A stretch of 64,000 nucleotides of DNA from Streptomyces niveus (GTDB lineage Bacteria; Actinomycetota; Actinomycetes; Streptomycetales; Streptomycetaceae): contig NZ_CP018047.1 in NCBI RefSeq assembly GCF_002009175.1, forward strand, positions 5,208,001-5,272,000, written 5' to 3'. The notes under the pieces are model-generated. The model was not told where the DNA came from. It saw nothing but the letters and a program-made list of their open reading frames with translations, and searched no databases. Shown here in pieces: positions 60,296-64,000 of the stretch (the stretch's first letter is position 1; every line of letters begins with the position of its first letter). Both the position numbers and the translations under genes were made by a program.

Positions 60296-60456
60296 CGCCG
60301 TCCGCCCGCAGGGCGGGGCCCGCGGCGTCTGGTGCGGTACATCGCAAGGCGGAGGATCGTGCTCGTACTGGGCGTACTTGCACGACTCGTCCAACGCAGC
60401 GAGGTGCCGTACCAGGCGCCGCGGGCCAGGCGGGACTTTGAAGACAGGGCCTGGAG
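60272..60456. repeat. Long palindromic intergenic repeat, copy 2
   Basis: A 185-bp relative of copy 1 at 22-198, with perfect 22-bp terminal inverted repeats (60272-60293 and 60435-60456; core CCTGTCTTCAAAGT). The interior GCGGCGTCTGGTGCGG is answered by ACCAGGCGCCGCGGG. It lies between two convergent genes, overlaps the 3' end of the monooxygenase gene and probably terminates both. Confidence 0.8.
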
Positions 60457-60471
60457 GAGCGGTGAGCGGGG

Positions 60472-62325
60472 TCAGACCTTCAGCGGGCTGACCCCGATCA
60501 TCTCCGCGATCCGCTCCGGGCCCACCGCCCGCGAGTACAGCCAGCCCTGACCGGTGTCACAGCCGATCCTGCGCAGCCTGGCCGCCTGGCCCGCCGTCTC
60601 CACGCACTCCGCCGTGACCGTCAGGCCCAGCCGGTGGGCGAGATGGACCAGCGTCTCGACGATCGTCTCGTCCGCCGGGTTGGGGTGGACACCGTCGTCG
60701 TAGCGGAAGCCCCGGACGAAGGAGCCGTCCAGCTTCAGTACGGAGACGGGCAGCCGGCTCAGATACGCGAGGTTCGAGTAACCGGTCCCGAAGTCGTCGA
60801 TGGCGATCCGCACGCCCATGTCGCTCAGCGCCTGGAGCGCCTGGAGCGGCCGGCCGGCCGAGCCCATCACCGCGGACTCGGTCAGCTCCAGTTGCAGCAG
60901 ACGCGGCGCCAGACCCGTCTCGGCGAGGATCGCGGCCACGTCGGCCACCAGGTCGGAGTCCCAGACCTGCCGTACGGCGACGTTGACGCTCACGAACAGC
61001 GGCCGCTCCGCCGGGTGGTCGCGCTGCCACTGACGGGCCTGGAGACAGGCCGTACGCAGCACCCAGCGGCCGAGCTGGACGATCGAGCCGTCCTCCTCGG
61101 CGATGCCGATGAAGCGGTTCGGGGCGAGGATGCCGAACTGCGGGTGGTTCCAGCGCACCAGCGCCTCCACGCCCCGTACGACTCCGTCGGCCATCCCCAC
61201 CAGCGGCTGGTACTGGAGCACGAACTCATCGCGCTCGACGGCCGGGCGCAGCGTGGACGACAGCGCCTGGCGGGTCATCCGGTGGGCGTTGCGCTCCGGG
61301 TCGAAGAGGGTCCAGCGGGCCTTGCCGTCCGCCTTCGCCCAGTAGAGCGTCGTGTCGGCGACCTGCATCAGACCGGTGGGGGTGGTGCCCTCGGCGGACC
61401 GTTCGACGACGCCGATCGACGCCGAGACGGAGAGCCGCTGCCCGGCGAGGTCGAACGGGAGCTGGAGCGCGGCGAGCACGGCGCGGGCTAGATCGGCGAG
61501 CTGTTCCGTACCGGCCGAGTCCTCGACCAGGATCGCGAACTCGTCGCCGCCGAGGCGCGCGACGAGGTGGTGGCCGTCGCGGCTGTGGGCGTCGTTGTCG
61601 GCGCACTCGGTCAGCCGGGCCCCGACGGCGGCGAGCAGCCGGTCGCCGACGCGGTGGCCGAGCGTGTCGTTGACGGCCTTGAAGCCGTCGAGGTCCAGGT
61701 AGCAGAGACCGATCCGCCCCGTTCTGCCATGGTCGTACGACGATTCGAGCGCGGTCGACAGCCGCTCGAAGAACAGCGTGCGGTTGGGCAGCCGGGTCAC
61801 CGGGTCGTGCATCTGGAGATGGCGGAGCCGGGCCTGGAGTTCGCGCCGCTCGCTGATGTCGGTGAGGGAGAGCAGGACGCTGCCGCCGTCGGGCAGGGGC
61901 GCGACGGTGACCTCCGCCCAGAGCGCGCGGCCGTCGGGGTGCTTGAGGCGGCGGGTACAGCGGAAGCGGGAGCGACGGCCGCGCAGCACCTCCTGGTACG
62001 CGTGCCACGTCCGGTCGTCGGAGGCGAGGTCGACCAGGTCGGCGGCGGCGCGGTCGTGCAGCGAGTCGCGCTCGGTGCCGATCAGTTCGGCGAGGGCGTC
62101 GTTGACGGTGACGACGGTTCCGCGCCTGTCCACGACGGCCATGGGGAGCTGGGCCGCGTTGAAGGCCGCCCGGTAGTCGCCGCGCTCCGCGCGGTCGCTG
62201 TGCTCCTTGTGTGCGGGGGAGCGGGCGTCCTGTACGGCCAGAGCGTGACACTCCGTTACTGACGGCGTGGCGGAGTGGGGCGCCGCGACTGCCGCGGGCT
62301 GGGGCCTTTCGGAGGTTCCGCTCAC
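60472..62325 (-). CDS. cdgA: PAS-GGDEF-EAL cyclic-di-GMP enzyme (CdgA-like)
   Basis: A 617-aa soluble protein: PAS domain (~50-165, AVVDRRGTVVTVNDALAELIG), GGDEF domain with intact RLGGDEF (~256-262), and EAL domain with GVEALVRW (~385), LELTES, IDDFGTGYSN and LKLDGSFV. Both synthase and phosphodiesterase motifs look intact. The PAS-GGDEF-EAL order without TM helices matches CdgA (SCO2817), a BldD target controlling development in S. coelicolor. The GTG at 62325 with GGGAGCGAG upstream is chosen. The symbol rests on architecture and remembered synteny. Confidence 0.82.
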   Translation of the reverse strand: MSGTSERPQPAAVAAPHSATPSVTECHALAVQDARSPAHKEHSDRAERGDYRAAFNAAQLPMAVVDRRGTVVTVNDALAELIGTERDSLHDRAAADLVDLASDDRTWHAYQEVLRGRRSRFRCTRRLKHPDGRALWAEVTVAPLPDGGSVLLSLTDISERRELQARLRHLQMHDPVTRLPNRTLFFERLSTALESSYDHGRTGRIGLCYLDLDGFKAVNDTLGHRVGDRLLAAVGARLTECADNDAHSRDGHHLVARLGGDEFAILVEDSAGTEQLADLARAVLAALQLPFDLAGQRLSVSASIGVVERSAEGTTPTGLMQVADTTLYWAKADGKARWTLFDPERNAHRMTRQALSSTLRPAVERDEFVLQYQPLVGMADGVVRGVEALVRWNHPQFGILAPNRFIGIAEEDGSIVQLGRWVLRTACLQARQWQRDHPAERPLFVSVNVAVRQVWDSDLVADVAAILAETGLAPRLLQLELTESAVMGSAGRPLQALQALSDMGVRIAIDDFGTGYSNLAYLSRLPVSVLKLDGSFVRGFRYDDGVHPNPADETIVETLVHLAHRLGLTVTAECVETAGQAARLRRIGCDTGQGWLYSRAVGPERIAEMIGVSPLKV

Positions 62326-62613
62326 GGCTCGCTCCCGCAGTGCAGTGGTGTCGTACAGGGGTGTGATTCGCGATGATCGGTGCAGGAAAGTCTGCCGATC
62401 ATAGAGGCAGGCCGGTCGGCCGTTCCAGCTCTCCGGCGGTGAACCGGGGCGCACGAGGTCGACGCCGATCGACGCACGATCGTTTCTGCGCGTCTGTGGC
62501 GCGACCCGTCTCAACCCTGATCGATTGTGACTATCCGTGATCCGCCGGGGGTGTCGGTCCGCTCACCCAACTGGGCCAGCGGAACAGGGCGTATCGCGGC
62601 AAAAGGACAGAAA

Positions 62614-63894
62614 GTGAGTGAGCTGTCCCGCATTCCGCAGCCGGAGGTCCACGTGGAGCGTCGCCTGACACCCGGGGGAGTGGACCGGCCGCGCCTGCGC
62701 AGTACGGCCGCGGCCTTCACCTCCCTCGTCGCGGTCGCCGCCACCTCACTGGTGGCCGGCCCCGCCGTCGCCGACCCCGCAGGACCCTGTGCCCTCCCGC
62801 GTACCACCGCGCACCACTCGCTCGGCCTCGACACCTGGAACGCCTCCTATCCGCGCCCGGCCAGGACCCTCGACGCGGTCATGGTCTTCCTGTCCTTCCC
62901 GGACGCGGCCCCGCGCATCGAGCCCGCCGATCTGGTGGCCGACCACTTCCCGGCGACCAGCAGATTCTTCGAGCGGGCCTCGTACGGGAAGTTCGCGCTG
63001 CACCCGCATCCCCGGCTCCAGTGGATCGACATGCCGCGCGCGTCCACCGACTACGCCATAAAGCGCGACTGGGAGCCGGCGATGCGCACGGCGTATCTGC
63101 GGGACGCGCTGGCGGTCGCCGATCCGGTGATCGACTTCTCGCGGTACGACGTCGTCTACCTGGTCGCGGACCCGGACGCGCCCGGCGTGGACTCCGACGC
63201 GACGAAAGTGGTCAACTTCGATCACCCGCTGACCGCGGACGGCACGGACATCAAACGTGTGGTCACCGTCTTCGAGCGGCACCCGCCGGACCGCAACGTG
63301 CTCGCCCACGAGACCGGGCACGTCTTCGACCTGCCCGACCTCTACCACCGGCCCACCGACGGCAAGGGCGACTGGGACACCCATGTCGGCGACTGGGATG
63401 TGATGGGCAGTCAATTCGGTCTGTCGCCGGACCTGTTCGGCTGGCACAAGTGGAAACTGGGCTGGCTCGGCGGGCGCCAGGTGAGCTGTGTGAAGCCCAC
63501 CGGCAGCAGCATGCTCACCCTGGAACCGCTGGACGCCGCGCCCCCGGCCGGCGCGAGCGCCGGGACCCGGCTCGCGGTGGTCAGGACGGGCGAGCACTCG
63601 GCCCTGGCGATCGAGGCGCGCGGCTCGACCGGCAACGACGCCACCACCTGCACCGAGGGCGTGCTGATCTACCGGGTACGGGGCGAGACGGAGTCGGGCG
63701 GCGGCCCCATCGAGGTGGTGGACACCCACCCGGACAGCGAGGCCTGCTGGGACCAGTCGGTCTACCCGCCGCTGGCGGACGCGCCGCTGGGGGTCGGGGA
63801 GACGTTCACGGTGCCGGGGGAGGGCACGAAGGTGGAGGTGGCCGACCGTACGCGGACGGGAGCGTGGACGGTCAAGGTGACGACGGGGGTGTGA
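62614..63894 (+). CDS. secreted M6-family metalloprotease
   Basis: A 426-aa protein. After a basic stretch, a hydrophobic segment (STAAAFTSLVAVAATSLVAG, about 30-49) ending AVAD is a signal peptide. The protease domain holds LAHETGHVFDLPDLY, the zinc motif HExxH with the extended M6 pattern, and WDVMGSQFG (Met-turn). The C-terminus is beta-rich. It probably degrades extracellular protein. The GTG at 62614 is used with AAAGGA upstream. Divergent from cdgA; 62326-62613 holds both promoters and no gene. Confidence 0.85.
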   Translation: MSELSRIPQPEVHVERRLTPGGVDRPRLRSTAAAFTSLVAVAATSLVAGPAVADPAGPCALPRTTAHHSLGLDTWNASYPRPARTLDAVMVFLSFPDAAPRIEPADLVADHFPATSRFFERASYGKFALHPHPRLQWIDMPRASTDYAIKRDWEPAMRTAYLRDALAVADPVIDFSRYDVVYLVADPDAPGVDSDATKVVNFDHPLTADGTDIKRVVTVFERHPPDRNVLAHETGHVFDLPDLYHRPTDGKGDWDTHVGDWDVMGSQFGLSPDLFGWHKWKLGWLGGRQVSCVKPTGSSMLTLEPLDAAPPAGASAGTRLAVVRTGEHSALAIEARGSTGNDATTCTEGVLIYRVRGETESGGGPIEVVDTHPDSEACWDQSVYPPLADAPLGVGETFTVPGEGTKVEVADRTRTGAWTVKVTTGV

Positions 63895-63944
63895 GGGGTG
63901 GTGGGGCTGGGTGTCGGGCGGCGTGTCGGGCGGGGGCACGAAAA

Positions 63945-63968
63945 AGCCCCTCGCTCTCGCGAGGGGCT
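63945..63968 (-). terminator. Rho-independent terminator (minus strand)
   Basis: AGCCCCTCGC, loop TCTC, GCGAGGGGCT: a 10-bp stem. Read on the minus strand it is followed by TTTT, so it is a classic terminator for the tRNA entering from the right edge; it also ends the M6 protease transcript. Confidence 0.8.
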
Positions 63969-63979
63969 TCTCCCGTCTG

Positions 63980-64000
63980 TGCGCCGCCAGGGACTCGAAC
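63980..64000 (-). tRNA. 3' end of a second tRNA, cut by the window edge
   Basis: The 21 nt visible (TGCGCCGCCAGGGACTCGAA plus C) are identical to the 3' acceptor and T arm of the tRNA-Lys at 45209-45229. The anticodon is outside the window; a second tRNA-Lys copy is most likely. Confidence 0.75.

Overview
The window is high-GC actinobacterial chromosome, almost certainly Streptomyces. The evidence is strong GC bias at third codon positions, frequent GTG/TTG starts with ATGA or GTGA stop/start overlaps, a cslA-glxA-cslZ locus, a PAS-GGDEF-EAL protein of the CdgA type, a chitin-active LPMO gene behind two TGGTCTAGACCT-type (DasR/dre-like) sites, class F sortase, and Streptomyces-type palindromic intergenic repeats. 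No CRISPR array, integrase, transposase or rRNA was seen.

Layout. 1-3.5 kb: alpha/beta hydrolase, an AbiEi/DUF559-like protein, a small lipoprotein and an AhpD-like gene. 3.7-23.35 kb: a defence island. A left-going operon (unknown protein, unknown protein, and an Xre-HTH + GHKL ATPase) is divergent from a right-going operon (small Thr/Val-tailed protein, sacsin-like GHKL + SF2 helicase giant, UvrD-like helicase, DrmA, DrmB). It is followed, converging, by an intact-looking cytosine-C5 methyltransferase, then a second C5-methyltransferase homologue lacking the catalytic Cys and a Vsr-type endonuclease. This resembles DISARM (DrmA + DrmB + C5-methylase) but lacks drmC and drmE and has two GHKL ATPases and a UvrD helicase instead. 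It is the best candidate here for an unusual or undescribed system.

23.4-33 kb: core-like genes (SEC-C protein; MFS pump with divergent HxlR regulator; DUF6412-like protein and YidC/Oxa1 insertase; FAH-family hydrolase; DsbA-like protein; UPF0303 protein and Gfo/Idh/MocA oxidoreductase with divergent ROK regulator). 32.7-39.5 kb: orphan P450, surface protein with LADTG sorting-like signal, phosphonate-type binding lipoprotein, HAD-IIA phosphatase, Lys/Pro/Glu-repeat surface protein and class F sortase. 39.7-44.7 kb: cslZ (GH6), glxA and cslA, which make and process the hyphal-tip glycan. 45.2 kb: tRNA-Lys(CTT). 45.5-49.7 kb: NlpC/P60-type hydrolase, SPFH/Band-7 protein and AA10 LPMO.

49.9-59.1 kb: a probable catabolic locus with an IclR regulator, a four-gene polar amino-acid-type ABC importer, a DUF3830 protein, an amidase, a 2-hydroxyacid dehydrogenase and two maleate-isomerase/arylmalonate-decarboxylase family enzymes; its substrate cannot be read from the sequence. 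59.2-64 kb: LLM flavin monooxygenase, c-di-GMP enzyme, M6 metalloprotease, and the start of a second tRNA at the window edge. The gene order from the c-di-GMP enzyme through the LPMO to cslA fits what I remember of the S. coelicolor chromosome, but I could not check this by alignment.
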